DNA of 64,000 bases from an uncultured Brachyspira sp. (GCF_944390845.1 NZ_CALXRM010000011.1:1-64000), one strand, 5' to 3'; numbered from the stretch's first letter, positions 45,620 to 55,252 are shown. The notes: a model not told the origin generated them from the letters alone. A program made the numbers and translations.

Positions 45620-47152
45620 TTATTTTTGATTTTTTATAGTAGTAGAATAAGTTAAGCCTTTTATTTTTTCTGCAGATGGTTTTCCAAAAGCAAAAGAAGC
45701 TAATAAAGAACCAACTACACCAACACCTATGATTATGAATGAAATCATAAACTCAAAGATTTTTGGTTTAGCATAACCAGGTATAAATTTAGTAAGCATA
45801 CCAGCAGGATCGCTAACATAGAATGCTACTATAACAGAAAGAGCAAATCCAACCCATACAGCTTTACTTTCAACTTTATCAAAGAATATACCTACCAAGA
45901 ATACAGCAGCTATAGGACCGCCTAAAAGACCTGTTATAGCTTGGAAGTATAAGAACATATCTCCCTGACCATTATATATAAAGTAAATAGCAAGTAATGT
46001 ACTGAATATACCTACTATCCAGCTTGATAATCTAGCAAATTTTAATTTACTAGCATCTTCCATTCCAGGTTTAAGATATTCTAATATATCAGCTGTCATA
46101 CAAGTAGAAACAGAGTTTAAGCTAGATGATACAGTAGATTGAGCAGCAGCAAATATAGCAGCTATTACAAGTCCAGATATACCAACTGGTAAAGCGTTTA
46201 CAACAAAGTAAGGAAGTATAGCATTACCATTAACATTTTCTGGTAATGTAGCTTTGAAATGGAAATAAATGTATAAAGCAGAACCCATACCTATGAATAT
46301 TATTACACTTGTACAAAGTAAAGGAACATTCATAAATAAACTTTTTTTAGCTTCATTTTCATCTTTGTTTGTAGCATATCTTTGAACTATATCTTGGCTG
46401 CCTACATAAGAATATATAGAGTTAACAAAACCGCCAACTATCATAACCCAGATACTTGATTTAGCTAAATCTAATGAGAAGAAATCAGGGCTTATGATTT
46501 TTCCATCATCAGCTAAAAGCTTGAATCCTTGACCTATTCCTTCAGGAGCAGATGAGAAACCTACTATAATTACTAAGAAAGCACCTAAAAGAAGTACAAC
46601 TGTTTGTACGGCATCAGACCATAATACTGCTTCTATACCGCCCATAGATGTATAAGCAACACAGAATATTGATACTATAACTGTTATTAAAACAGGATTA
46701 AGAGTAGGAAGTACCTGCTGTATTGCCAATGTAGGAAGATAAATAACTATTGCCATTCTTACAACGTGGAAAAGTATGAATGTTAAACTGCCAACAAGTC
46801 TGAAAGAATTATCAAATCTTCTTCCTAAATATTCATAAGCAGTAGTAACATTAACTCTTCTGAAGAATGGTACAAAAGTATAAGCAGCCCATAATACCAT
46901 TAAAATAATTCCTAGAGGAGCCATACCAAGAAGCCAGCTGTTATTATAAACAGAAGCAGGTATAGCAATAAATGAAATAGATGATAATGCTGTAGCGTAA
47001 ATACTCATAGCAGTTACCAAAGCAGGTACTCTACCGCCAGCTTTGAAATAATCATCTGTAGATTTTGTTCTTTTAGCAAAGAATATACCAATTAAAAACA
47101 TTACAACGAAGTATAGTCCGATGACTACCCAGTCAAACCAATGCCAAGCCAT
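45620..47152 (-). CDS. Sodium:solute symporter (probable sialic acid)
   Basis: SSS-family transporter with about thirteen membrane segments. The family pattern GGRVPALVTAMSIYATALSS follows the first helix; RYATNKDENEAKKS lies in a cytosolic loop. I place the start at ATG 47152 (MAWHWFDW), preceded by GGAG; the longer frame crosses the promoter and operator. About 510 aa. With the NanM-like protein downstream, sialic-acid import is likely, though glucose-type sugars cannot be excluded. Confidence 0.88.
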   Translation of the reverse strand: MAWHWFDWVVIGLYFVVMFLIGIFFAKRTKSTDDYFKAGGRVPALVTAMSIYATALSSISFIAIPASVYNNSWLLGMAPLGIILMVLWAAYTFVPFFRRVNVTTAYEYLGRRFDNSFRLVGSLTFILFHVVRMAIVIYLPTLAIQQVLPTLNPVLITVIVSIFCVAYTSMGGIEAVLWSDAVQTVVLLLGAFLVIIVGFSSAPEGIGQGFKLLADDGKIISPDFFSLDLAKSSIWVMIVGGFVNSIYSYVGSQDIVQRYATNKDENEAKKSLFMNVPLLCTSVIIFIGMGSALYIYFHFKATLPENVNGNAILPYFVVNALPVGISGLVIAAIFAAAQSTVSSSLNSVSTCMTADILEYLKPGMEDASKLKFARLSSWIVGIFSTLLAIYFIYNGQGDMFLYFQAITGLLGGPIAAVFLVGIFFDKVESKAVWVGFALSVIVAFYVSDPAGMLTKFIPGYAKPKIFEFMISFIIIGVGVVGSLLASFAFGKPSAEKIKGLTYSTTIKNQK

Positions 47153-47177
47153 ATTAGGTTCTCCTATAAATAAGTTT

Positions 47178-47226
47178 TTGTTCACGTGAACAATTATATT
47201 ATAGTCAAATAACACTACAAAGTCAA
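47178..47226 (-). promoter_or_regulatory. Promoter and perfect palindromic operator of the symporter operon
   Basis: On the minus strand TTGACT (47226-47221) and TATAAT (47203-47198) are 17 bp apart. Just downstream, over the expected +1, sits the perfect 16-bp palindrome TTGTTCACGTGAACAA (47178-47193). It is typical of GntR- or LacI-family repressors (general knowledge). No such regulator is encoded within this window. Confidence 0.8.
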
Positions 47227-47605
47227 TCATAAAATAGAAAATATTACAATTTATTACAATTTATTATAAAAAAAATGAAAAACATCACTAAAAATATAAA
47301 GTTAAATACTTTAAGTAATAACATTCAATTATATAAAATATATTAGATAGAATTTTTTTATCAAAAAGTAATAGATATATGAATTATTACATAATAGAAA
47401 ACATTTAATACATATTAAATAAATATACATATATTATTCCAATTAGAAATTATAATTAATATAACTTCTATGGCTTTACAATTTTTAAGTTCATTTTTAT
47501 TAAATTTTAATTATAGTTTTTTATTTTTTATAATTATTTTACATAAAATCAATATTTGTAAATTTTCTACACTATTAAGCTTACATAATAAATTTAATTT
47601 TACTA
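47227..47605. other. Intergenic region with short direct repeats
   Basis: Divergent intergenic DNA of about 380 bp. Two ATTACAATTT repeats followed by ATTATAAA lie at about 47242-47268, behind the symporter promoter, and the rest looks featureless. No reading frame or structured RNA was seen. Confidence 0.4.
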
Positions 47606-47634
47606 TTGACAAAAATAAAATTTACAAATAATAT
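47606..47634 (+). promoter_or_regulatory. Promoter of the small lipoprotein gene
   Basis: TTGACA (47606-47611) and TAATAT (47629-47634) with a 17-bp spacer. It overlaps the first codons of a longer frame, which supports the later start at 47663. Confidence 0.65.
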
Positions 47635-47662
47635 AAATTTATCAATGCAAATGGAGATAAAT

Positions 47663-48109
47663 ATGTTAAGAAAATTATTAGTCACATCTTTATTATTTAT
47701 AGCTTTATTTACTGTAAGCTGTGAAAAAGTAAAAGAAGCAGCTGGAGAAATTACAGGAACAATTACAGGAATAGACAAAGCTTATGCAGGAACTTGGAAT
47801 GCAGAAACAACTGATAAAAAAAGTGTATTTTATTCATCTACAATGGATATTAAAGAAGACGGAAGTATGATTTATCATGATATGTATACAAGATTAGATT
47901 TTCCTTTTGAGGCTATTGAAATATTCAAACTAGGAAATAAATATTCTGCAACTTCTACAGAAAAAGATAGTGCTGGAAATGTTACTGTTTCATATACTAT
48001 TGATATAACATTTGAATCAGAAAGCAAAGCTAATATCACTTATACCAAAAAAGAAGGTGAGAAAGAAGAAAAATATTCAAATGGTATCTTCAATAAACAA
48101 GCACAATAA
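47663..48109 (+). CDS. Small lipoprotein of unknown function
   Basis: 148 aa. N-terminal signal and lipobox LFTVSC (Cys17). The mature part is strand-rich (GTWNAETTDKKSVFYSSTMD, then GSMIYHDMYTRLDFP, TVSYTIDITFESESK) and resembles small lipocalin- or DUF-type sheets, but I do not recognise a family. The start is the ATG after GGAG. A terminator follows at 48131-48160. It is isolated and strongly promoted. Confidence 0.7.
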   Translation: MLRKLLVTSLLFIALFTVSCEKVKEAAGEITGTITGIDKAYAGTWNAETTDKKSVFYSSTMDIKEDGSMIYHDMYTRLDFPFEAIEIFKLGNKYSATSTEKDSAGNVTVSYTIDITFESESKANITYTKKEGEKEEKYSNGIFNKQAQ

Positions 48110-48130
48110 ATTTTTAATATAAAAATTATT

Positions 48131-48160
48131 AAGGGGGCTTTAAAAGGCTCCCTTTTTATT
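48131..48160 (+). terminator. Terminator of the small lipoprotein gene
   Basis: AAGGGGGCTTTAAAAGGCTC forms a hairpin with CCCTT, followed by TTTTATTTTT. Confidence 0.7.
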
Positions 48161-48236
48161 TTTAAAAATTAAATTTAATTGATGAAATGATATTTATAAT
48201 ATAAAATCAAAATAATAAAAATATTTAGGTTTCATA

Positions 48237-50462
48237 ATGGCTTCAAGTAAAAATAGTAAAGCAAAACAATTCAATATAAAAAATAATGACAGAAGATACA
48301 TAATTGAAAAATACAGTTCAGATATATATTCAAAATATACTCCATACAACAGTAATAAAAATAGAGATTATGATGATTATTATATTCTTCACTCACTCAA
48401 AAATATAGTAAATAAAATCAATACTTTAAAAAATAATGATATAAAAGTATTATTAGTATCAATGAATTCAGGAAAGCCCGCACAATTAGATAAAGGAAAA
48501 TATAAATATATAGAAATAGAGTTTGATAAAAGATTAAACTATAAAGAAGTGGAGTCTGATTATACAGATGACATTTATTTCTTTTTAGATGAAAATAAAA
48601 TTTGTTTTTTTGAAATAGGTGTCTTTTTAGAATTATATAATAATTTGAAATCTTATGAGCAATTCAGTTACACTTATATATATAAAATAATTAATAAAAT
48701 AATAAGTCCTTATAAATTAATATATGATAATTACCGCTTTTTAAATAATAAAGAAAGAAATTATAAAGATATTATAGAAGATATAAAAAATAACAATTTT
48801 GAACTTATAATCAAAGAGAGAGAAATTGATAGATTAAAAAAAGTCATGCAGGAATATTTTGATAATAATAAAAACACTGTTTCAATTCTTCCTTCATATA
48901 GATTGTATAAAGAAGATAAGAAAAAAGATACTAGATATTATACATTAGAAAGTTTAATAGTTTTAGATGAAATATTAAGAATATACAAAGATATAAAAAG
49001 TACAGAATTTGTATTTATTAGAAATATAAGCTATTTATATGATGCTGAAGATATAGCAAAAGAAATATTTAATTTTGACAAGATACTAAAATCAAATATA
49101 TATACTATTGAAAGTGAAAAATATATAAAAGAAATTCTTTTTAATATAAGCGATGATAAAAAACGACAAAAAGAAATAAAGAAAATTGATATAAAAAATA
49201 TACTTAATAATTTTGAAACTATAAAAATAAAAGACTTAGAGAATAGCATATTTTATTTGTATGATACAATACTTAATTTAATAAGAGATAATAATAACTA
49301 TAATATAAAAGAAGATGAACAGTTACAAAATGGCATTTTATACTATGACAATGTTTTTCATTACTTACAATATTTTATAGGGTATTTATTTACTGATAAA
49401 AAAATTATAAATGAAGAAGAATATAAAAAAATAATAGCTCTTTACATTTATAAATATAATACACTTAGAAATCATAATACTTATAGATTCTACAAATTTT
49501 ATTTAAATAATGAAACAGCAAAAAAACATAATATAAAAGATTACGGTATCATTGACTATAATATTTATATTTATTATGATGAAGAAAAAATAATTAAAAA
49601 ATATTCAATATATGATTATAAAGAAATATACATTTATTATTATAAGTTTATATTGATGAGTATCGCATATGAAATTATAAAATATAATTTAGATGTAAAA
49701 AATTATTTAAAAGCTAAAAGAAAATATGAAATAGAACATAAGGAAGAAAAAAAAGAGGAAATTATTGAATATAATATTACCCCTTCATACGAATATGATT
49801 TTAATAAGATAAAAAAACATATTAATACATTTAATAATATTATTAATAATTTATATTTTATTAATATTATAAACTATGAAAAGTATAAAAAATATGACTG
49901 CTGTAAACTAGAAAAATTAATAAATGATGCTATTAATCTAATTAAAGATGAAAAAACATTTATAGATAGTGATATAGAGGAAGAAATAAAAGTATTTGAA
50001 GAATATAAATTAATAGAAAAAGAAGCAGAAAAAATAAAAAACACTATTAATAAAATTAAAAAAATTTTTGAATATATGTGCAAAAATAATATGATTGATA
50101 AAAATATTAATAAAAGATGGACTAAATGGGTTCAATTTTACACATTGAGCGAAACAGAATTATTAATATTTATTACAAATAAAATTAAAAATAAATTTTC
50201 TGATATAGAAGAAAATATAAAGGAATTTGAAGGATTCAAATTAATAAAAAAAGAGATAGAATTAAATAATAACAAAATAGGTTTAATTAATAACAAACCA
50301 GAATATATTAATAATTCAGAAGATATTTTAAATAAATTCTTCTACTCATTTTTAGAAGAAGAATATAAATTAAGCTATGATAATACAGAAGATATAATCA
50401 AAAAAATCAATAACTTCTATAATATATACAAATCAATAGAAATTCCTATAAAAAATATCTAA
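48237..50462 (+). CDS. Large uncharacterised helical protein
   Basis: 741 aa of unknown family. It is rich in Lys, Asn, Ile, Tyr and Glu, with no signal peptide, no membrane helix and few cysteines. The first 200 residues have some structure (KVLLVSMNSGKPAQLDKGKY, then a strand-like YIEIEFDK). From about 200 to 741 it is dominated by charged helices typical of coiled coils. No convincing ribosome site lies before the ATG. It could be a lineage-specific structural or scaffold protein. I assign no function. Confidence 0.55.
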   Translation: MASSKNSKAKQFNIKNNDRRYIIEKYSSDIYSKYTPYNSNKNRDYDDYYILHSLKNIVNKINTLKNNDIKVLLVSMNSGKPAQLDKGKYKYIEIEFDKRLNYKEVESDYTDDIYFFLDENKICFFEIGVFLELYNNLKSYEQFSYTYIYKIINKIISPYKLIYDNYRFLNNKERNYKDIIEDIKNNNFELIIKEREIDRLKKVMQEYFDNNKNTVSILPSYRLYKEDKKKDTRYYTLESLIVLDEILRIYKDIKSTEFVFIRNISYLYDAEDIAKEIFNFDKILKSNIYTIESEKYIKEILFNISDDKKRQKEIKKIDIKNILNNFETIKIKDLENSIFYLYDTILNLIRDNNNYNIKEDEQLQNGILYYDNVFHYLQYFIGYLFTDKKIINEEEYKKIIALYIYKYNTLRNHNTYRFYKFYLNNETAKKHNIKDYGIIDYNIYIYYDEEKIIKKYSIYDYKEIYIYYYKFILMSIAYEIIKYNLDVKNYLKAKRKYEIEHKEEKKEEIIEYNITPSYEYDFNKIKKHINTFNNIINNLYFINIINYEKYKKYDCCKLEKLINDAINLIKDEKTFIDSDIEEEIKVFEEYKLIEKEAEKIKNTINKIKKIFEYMCKNNMIDKNINKRWTKWVQFYTLSETELLIFITNKIKNKFSDIEENIKEFEGFKLIKKEIELNNNKIGLINNKPEYINNSEDILNKFFYSFLEEEYKLSYDNTEDIIKKINNFYNIYKSIEIPIKNI

Positions 50463-50606
50463 AAAAAATCAAAAAAAAAATTCTCGATTGACCTCCATAC
50501 GAATATGTCAAATGATAAATTAGTATAAAAGTCCTAATATATAACTATGGTTAGATAAAAAAATATGTATCTAACTAAATATAATTTTCATATAAGGAGG
50601 CTCAAT

Positions 50607-50735
50607 ATGAGTAAAAAATCAAATCATAATGCTGACATTTCAAATGCCAACAAAGGTACATCTGGAACAAATATTACCTATGACAAGAATCAAGGTAATA
50701 GAGGCAAACAGATGAACCCTAATCAAAAGAAATAA
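50607..50735 (+). CDS. Small 42-aa hydrophilic protein
   Basis: Short gene starting MSKKSNHNADISNANKG and ending GNRGKQMNPNQKK. It has a strong AAGGAGG ribosome site, five bases before the ATG, and a hairpin downstream. The Asn/Gly/Lys-rich composition with NPNQ and GNRGKQ patterns resembles tiny conserved proteins I have seen in other anaerobes, but I cannot name it. No homologue search was run. Confidence 0.5.
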   Translation: MSKKSNHNADISNANKGTSGTNITYDKNQGNRGKQMNPNQKK

Positions 50736-50756
50736 TAAATAAAATTATTTCTTCTG

Positions 50757-50789
50757 GCCGCTTCAAATTATTTATTGGTTTGGGGCGGC
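50757..50789 (+). terminator. Hairpin after the 42-aa gene
   Basis: GCCGCTTCAAA (50757-50767) pairs with TTTGGGGCGGC ending at 50789, using G-U pairs. Only a weak T run follows. Confidence 0.4.
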
Positions 50790-50888
50790 TTAAACAATTA
50801 AAGTTAATGAAAGGTATTATAAAAAGTTTGTATCTAATGATAACGAGGTATTAAAAAATTTAATAATAATATTTAAGGAGATTGTATA

Positions 50889-51170
50889 ATGAACATTTAC
50901 TTATCTATTGACTTACATAGAAAAAGAGCAAAAGAAGTGAGAGAGTATTTCACAAATTTATTAAAGATACTATACACATTAAAAATAGTATTCGGAGATA
51001 GTTTAAGCATTAATATGGAGGTGGTATTTGGCAGAGGGGTTCATAGTAAAAATAAAATACCTGTTTTGAAATATGTTGTTTTAAAACAAGCTAAAAAATA
51101 CCAAGATTTAGGATACAAGTACAAATTAAATAAAAAAACAGCTAACGGATCTATGATTATAACTTTTTAA
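50889..51170 (+). CDS. Uncharacterised 93-aa protein
   Basis: Basic protein of unknown family (MNIYLSIDLHRKRAKEVREY, then VVFGRGVHSKNKIPV, with an Ile/Lys-rich C-terminus). AAGGAG precedes the ATG. It lies 19 bp before a MerR-like regulator and may form an operon with it. No membrane or metal motif is visible. I assign no function. Confidence 0.5.
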   Translation: MNIYLSIDLHRKRAKEVREYFTNLLKILYTLKIVFGDSLSINMEVVFGRGVHSKNKIPVLKYVVLKQAKKYQDLGYKYKLNKKTANGSMIITF

Positions 51171-51189
51171 TAAATAAGGTAAATGCAAA

Positions 51190-51936
51190 ATGGCTAAAAG
51201 AGATGAAAACAACAATATAGATATAAATGCTAAGAGGGACATAAACAATTTTGATTTATATTATTTTATAAAGAATAAAAAATATTACTTGCCAAAATAT
51301 TTATTTATTTTGAAAAGCAAAAAAAGATTAATGTCCATAGGAGAATTTTTAAATCTTTTGGAAAAAAATAATATAAATAATATGAGCATTAATTTATTAA
51401 GAGAATGGGATAATAAAGAGCTTCTTCCGGCATACAGAGTTGAAAGAGGAATGATCAGAACAGAAAGCAGGTACTACATAATGGAGCATCTTGATATTGT
51501 AAAAGAGATAGTAAAGTTAAAATCCTACGGGCTTGAGATAAGAGAGATAGAAAAAATAATTTTTGAAAATAAATCTTTTGAAATACTTTTCTTATCAAAA
51601 ATAATAAAAAATAAGGAGTTATTTATGAAGATGAAAGAGATTATAAAAAACATAAAAAATATAGAAGATGATCTTGTAAGTTCTATATGCTTAGAAGTAA
51701 AAAATATATTTAATATAAATGATGATGATTTTAAAGAAACTTTCAATGATAAGTATTTAAACACTATATTAAATGATTATAAAAAGAGCAATTTAAATCC
51801 TGATGAATCAAGCATATTATTATTATCTTTAATACTTTTAAGTTTATACAATTCTTATGACAATGATTCTTTTGACAGGAAAAAATTCTCTAAACAGTTT
51901 TACAGCATCATAAGCGAAAACAAAAATCATACCTAA
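51190..51936 (+). CDS. MerR-like transcriptional regulator
   Basis: 248 aa. A winged-helix segment at about residues 45-125 follows the MerR pattern: LMSIGEFLNLLEK, then INLLREWDNKELLPAYR and YYIMEHLDIVKEIVKLKSYG. The N-terminal 45 residues and a 120-residue helical C-terminus are not typical MerR sensory domains. No metal-binding Cys cluster is seen. It follows an uncharacterised 93-aa gene. The regulated genes are unknown. Confidence 0.6.
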   Translation: MAKRDENNNIDINAKRDINNFDLYYFIKNKKYYLPKYLFILKSKKRLMSIGEFLNLLEKNNINNMSINLLREWDNKELLPAYRVERGMIRTESRYYIMEHLDIVKEIVKLKSYGLEIREIEKIIFENKSFEILFLSKIIKNKELFMKMKEIIKNIKNIEDDLVSSICLEVKNIFNINDDDFKETFNDKYLNTILNDYKKSNLNPDESSILLLSLILLSLYNSYDNDSFDRKKFSKQFYSIISENKNHT

Positions 51937-51987
51937 CCATACTTAGGTTCATACTTTATTGATTAACAACATTGAATAAAGAGCAAA

Positions 51988-52250
51988 TATATACCTAAAC
52001 AACTATACTTTGTCAAAAGTAAAGTTATATTTTTGTTTTTATATCTGGGGCTTTGCCCCATACCCCACTTCTTTTGTTGCCACAAAGAAGCAAAAAGGCT
52101 ACATTTGGGCTTTAATTTAATAAATTATCTTACATGTAAGACAATTTTAGTATGATTTAGTACTAATTCTATCCTTGCACTTTTTGCAACTTTTTGCGGC
52201 GGGAAAAAGTTGACTAAAAAATTGACAAACTTAAAAATTTTCAGTATATT
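51988..52250 (-). repeat. Dispersed promoter-carrying repeat, copy E (reverse)
   Basis: This copy is in the opposite orientation. Its left end is the complement of ATATAGTTGTTTAGGTAT-like sequence and gives TTGACA-17-TATATA pointing left (-35 at 52016-52011, -10 at 51993-51988). Its right end gives TTGACA (52222-52227)-17-TATATT (52245-52250) pointing right, about 100 bp before a lipoprotein gene. Internal TGGGGCTTTGCCCCA and TTTTTGCGGCGGGAAAAAG hairpins are shared with other copies. It lies between tandem plus-strand genes. Confidence 0.75.
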
Positions 52251-52347
52251 TAATATAGATAAACGCTTTTAAAAACTTGATAACTTATTAAAGATAATAA
52301 AAAATCTTTAATTGTTATAAATAAAAAATATTTAAGGAGCAACCAAA

Positions 52348-53685
52348 ATGAAAAAAACACTTGCATTGATTACGATTGTAATGATGATTTTTATTGCAAG
52401 CTGTAAAAAAACACCTACAACACCAGATACAATACAGCCTGGTAAGGTATCTCTTCAAAATTTTACAGAGTGGCTTGGTGCTATTAAAGTAACTGATTTC
52501 ACAGCACAAACAGCAAATAATTCTTTAACTTTAACATCTGAAAAAGAAATAACAGCAGAAACAGCATTAACATCAATAAAAACTGCATTAAAAGCATTAT
52601 CTAAAGAAAATATAGTAATAAACAATATAGATTCATTAACTTGGCAGCAGGAAGTAACAGCTGATAAAGATGGAATCATAAAAGTAAGCGTATCTCCTGC
52701 AGAAGGTATGCAATTTGCTGATGATTTAACTGCTTCTTTAGCTAATAATGAATTTACTATAACAGTAAAAATAAACTCTACTCCTCCAGTTACAGAAGAA
52801 GATATATCAATAGACGGAGCAGGTAAGTCTGCCGATATGCCTTTAGATATTTCTCTTTATACAGGAACTGATTTTACTAAAGAAGCCCCATTTACAATAA
52901 AAAAAGAGGCAGGAATAACTATTTCCAGCATAAAACCTTCTCAATTAAAACAGGCAGAAGGTATACAAGATAATTGGAATGTATCAAGTTTAAAAATATT
53001 TATGGATCTTATTTCTACCTTAAGTCCAAAGCTAATGATAAATTGGGTAGAAACTCTAAAGATATTAGAGGATTTTAATATTAAAGTAAAAACTTCTCAA
53101 ATATATAAAATGACATTAACAATATCATATAGAAAAGACAGTAATACTTTGACTAAAGATATAGATTTGTATGTAAATTTAAAAAAAGATCATCAAATAG
53201 TAAATGATAAAGCTATAATAAAAGCATTTATTGAGGGAATATCAGGACAAACTTATACAGGTTCTGAAGAGACTATTAATATAATGGTAAATGACAATGT
53301 AACATTTAATATGGTTGACTTTTCACCTAGTTTTTCAGCATCATCTAGCGTAAACGAATTAAGATTTGCTGATAATACTACTGAGTTTGGAAAAAATGGA
53401 AGCATAAGTTATATAAATAGTACTGCTACTGGTCTCAATAAAACAGATGTAATACAAAGATTAAAAATTAAACTTTCAGAAATAGGAATTAATTGGTCTG
53501 GAAGCAGTTTCAATTTTTCTAAAGATACGTCAGGCGGCATAACATCTGACATAAAAGCAGTATCAAAAATTGATTCTATGACTGCATCAGACAGCTCTTT
53601 TGTATTTAGAACATCATTTAGTACTATTGATATTACAAAAGGTATAGATATTACTCTTATGACTTCTAAAGGCTGGGTTGAGTGA
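52348..53685 (+). CDS. Uncharacterised lipoprotein
   Basis: 445 aa. Signal peptide with lipobox FIASC, then a Thr/Pro-rich linker (KKTPTTPDTIQ). The mature chain is strand-rich, with repeated TWQQEVTADKDGIIKVSVSP-like segments, and resembles surface-exposed spirochaete lipoproteins. I do not recognise a family. AAGGAG precedes the ATG. Its promoter appears to be supplied by the right end of repeat copy E. A terminator lies at 53731-53764. Confidence 0.6.
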   Translation: MKKTLALITIVMMIFIASCKKTPTTPDTIQPGKVSLQNFTEWLGAIKVTDFTAQTANNSLTLTSEKEITAETALTSIKTALKALSKENIVINNIDSLTWQQEVTADKDGIIKVSVSPAEGMQFADDLTASLANNEFTITVKINSTPPVTEEDISIDGAGKSADMPLDISLYTGTDFTKEAPFTIKKEAGITISSIKPSQLKQAEGIQDNWNVSSLKIFMDLISTLSPKLMINWVETLKILEDFNIKVKTSQIYKMTLTISYRKDSNTLTKDIDLYVNLKKDHQIVNDKAIIKAFIEGISGQTYTGSEETINIMVNDNVTFNMVDFSPSFSASSSVNELRFADNTTEFGKNGSISYINSTATGLNKTDVIQRLKIKLSEIGINWSGSSFNFSKDTSGGITSDIKAVSKIDSMTASDSSFVFRTSFSTIDITKGIDITLMTSKGWVE

Positions 53686-53730
53686 TAATAGAAAATATTA
53701 TTTTATAAATTAAATCAATCAATAATAAAA

Positions 53731-53764
53731 TCCTGTCTTAATACTTTATTAGGGCAGGTTTTTT
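53731..53764 (+). terminator. Terminator after the lipoprotein gene
   Basis: CCTGTCTTAATA pairs with TTAGGGCAGG around a short loop and is followed by TTTTTT. Confidence 0.75.
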
Positions 53765-53786
53765 AATACTAAATAAAGGTTCAATT

Positions 53787-54830
53787 ATGAAAAAAATTTT
53801 ATTATTATTTTTTATTATTGCATTATATCTTTACCCTAATACTTCTATAGATAAATATTTACTTATTACTTTTAAAGGAAGTATAGATAAATACCCTATA
53901 AGTATGTATATAAAAATAATAAACCCCGATTCCATAATGTCAGGAAAAACAGCTTCTATAATAGGACATTATAAATATGACAAAATAAATACTCCAATAA
54001 AACTAGAAGGAACTATTAATAAAAAATCAATGACAATAAAAGCAAATGATAATGAAATATTTGCTTTTACATTTAATGAAGATCAATTATATAATATCAT
54101 CAATTCAAAAACTGAAAATTATATTAATTTGAATGGCAAATGGAGAAACAATAATAAATATTTAGACTGTAATATAAGAACTTCAAAATTTATACATTCA
54201 ATTTATGAAATATATATAGAAAAAGAATATCAAGGAAATGAAGGCTCTATTGGCGGAATATACATAGAAGACGAAGGAATAGCAATAGAAAATTTAGAGT
54301 CAAAAAGTACTACATTAAATCAATTCATATATGATTTAAATAACAGTCTTGATGAAACACTTAGCAATGATGATTACATGGCTAATTTAAGTTATACTGA
54401 ATCTTCAAGACTTCATAGTTATTTTGATGATAAAATATTTTCTATAATATATTATTCCAATGGGTATTATGGAGGAGTTGGAATGGTTCATGATACTGTG
54501 GTAAGTATATTCTCAATAAATACATTCAATAGAGTAAATAACAAATTAAATGATTTAGTGTATGATACTATAGGTTTCAGAAATTTTATAAAATCAAAAA
54601 TAAAAGAACAAGTTTCTAATTACGACTATGATAATTTTGGAGAATATTTTGATGAAAGAGTTACAAGTTTAGATTATGCAGAAATATATTTTAATAATGA
54701 TGCTTCTGTAACAATTAATTTTTATTTTCCTGCTGACAAAATAGAATACTCTTCTATTGATGTAAATATGTACGAGTTGCTGCCTTATATAAAAAATGAC
54801 AGCTTTTATAAATATTTATTTATAAAATAA
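53787..54830 (+). CDS. Secreted DUF3298/RsiV-like protein
   Basis: 347 aa with an N-terminal signal (LLLFFIIALYLYPN) and no lipobox. The second half, from about residue 190, resembles RsiV/DUF3298: SYTESSRLHSYFDDKIFSII, then YYSNGYYGGVGMVHDTVVSI and NDASVTINFYFPADKIEYSS. A role in envelope sensing or lysozyme binding is known for RsiV, but here no membrane sigma partner is seen. The first half matches nothing I recognise. Confidence 0.55.
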   Translation: MKKILLLFFIIALYLYPNTSIDKYLLITFKGSIDKYPISMYIKIINPDSIMSGKTASIIGHYKYDKINTPIKLEGTINKKSMTIKANDNEIFAFTFNEDQLYNIINSKTENYINLNGKWRNNNKYLDCNIRTSKFIHSIYEIYIEKEYQGNEGSIGGIYIEDEGIAIENLESKSTTLNQFIYDLNNSLDETLSNDDYMANLSYTESSRLHSYFDDKIFSIIYYSNGYYGGVGMVHDTVVSIFSINTFNRVNNKLNDLVYDTIGFRNFIKSKIKEQVSNYDYDNFGEYFDERVTSLDYAEIYFNNDASVTINFYFPADKIEYSSIDVNMYELLPYIKNDSFYKYLFIK

Positions 54831-54853
54831 TTGTTTTACTTTATTAAAATCTC

Positions 54854-55245
54854 TGTATATACTGAAACGATTTCATTTTGCCGACTACTGCACATTATGT
54901 AATATTATCAACTTTTTTGCCGCACAAAAAAGTTGCTGCCTACGGCACGCAGAGCGAAAAACGCAATTGCTAGAACTTTATATTAAAAAATATATGTATT
55001 AAATGTATGGTATAACCTAGATTTAAACTAAAAATGCAGTCTTTCGCGAAGCGTATCCGAGCCTGTCGAGGATATAGGTTCTTTGTGCCAATACCATACC
55101 TAAAGGTACTCCTTTCAGTCACGGCACTCCCTGCGGTCGCAAAAGAATTGGGGGTGTTACGAAGTACGTAGAGCGGTGGGGCAAAGCCACCACAAACAAT
55201 AAAATTGAAAAAACAAAAATTGACAAAATATAGTTGTTTAGGTAT
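54854..55245 (+). repeat. Dispersed promoter-carrying repeat, copy B (longest)
   Basis: 392-bp copy starting TGTATATACTGAAACG and ending TTGTTTAGGTAT. A perfect 11-bp hairpin CAACTTTTTTG...CAAAAAAGTTG is near its start. A second hairpin GGTGGGGCAAAGCCACC is near the end. The right end reads TTGACA-17-TATACA, pointing into the 3' end of the Rpn gene. It fills the gap between convergent genes. It has no coding capacity. Confidence 0.85.
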
Positions 55246-55252
55246 ACACTAT

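Noticed and set aside
50486-50510. Dyad TTGAC...GTCAA as a MerR-type operator for the 51190 regulator
   Set aside because: The -10 box at the required spacing is poor and the regulator gene is 700 bp away.
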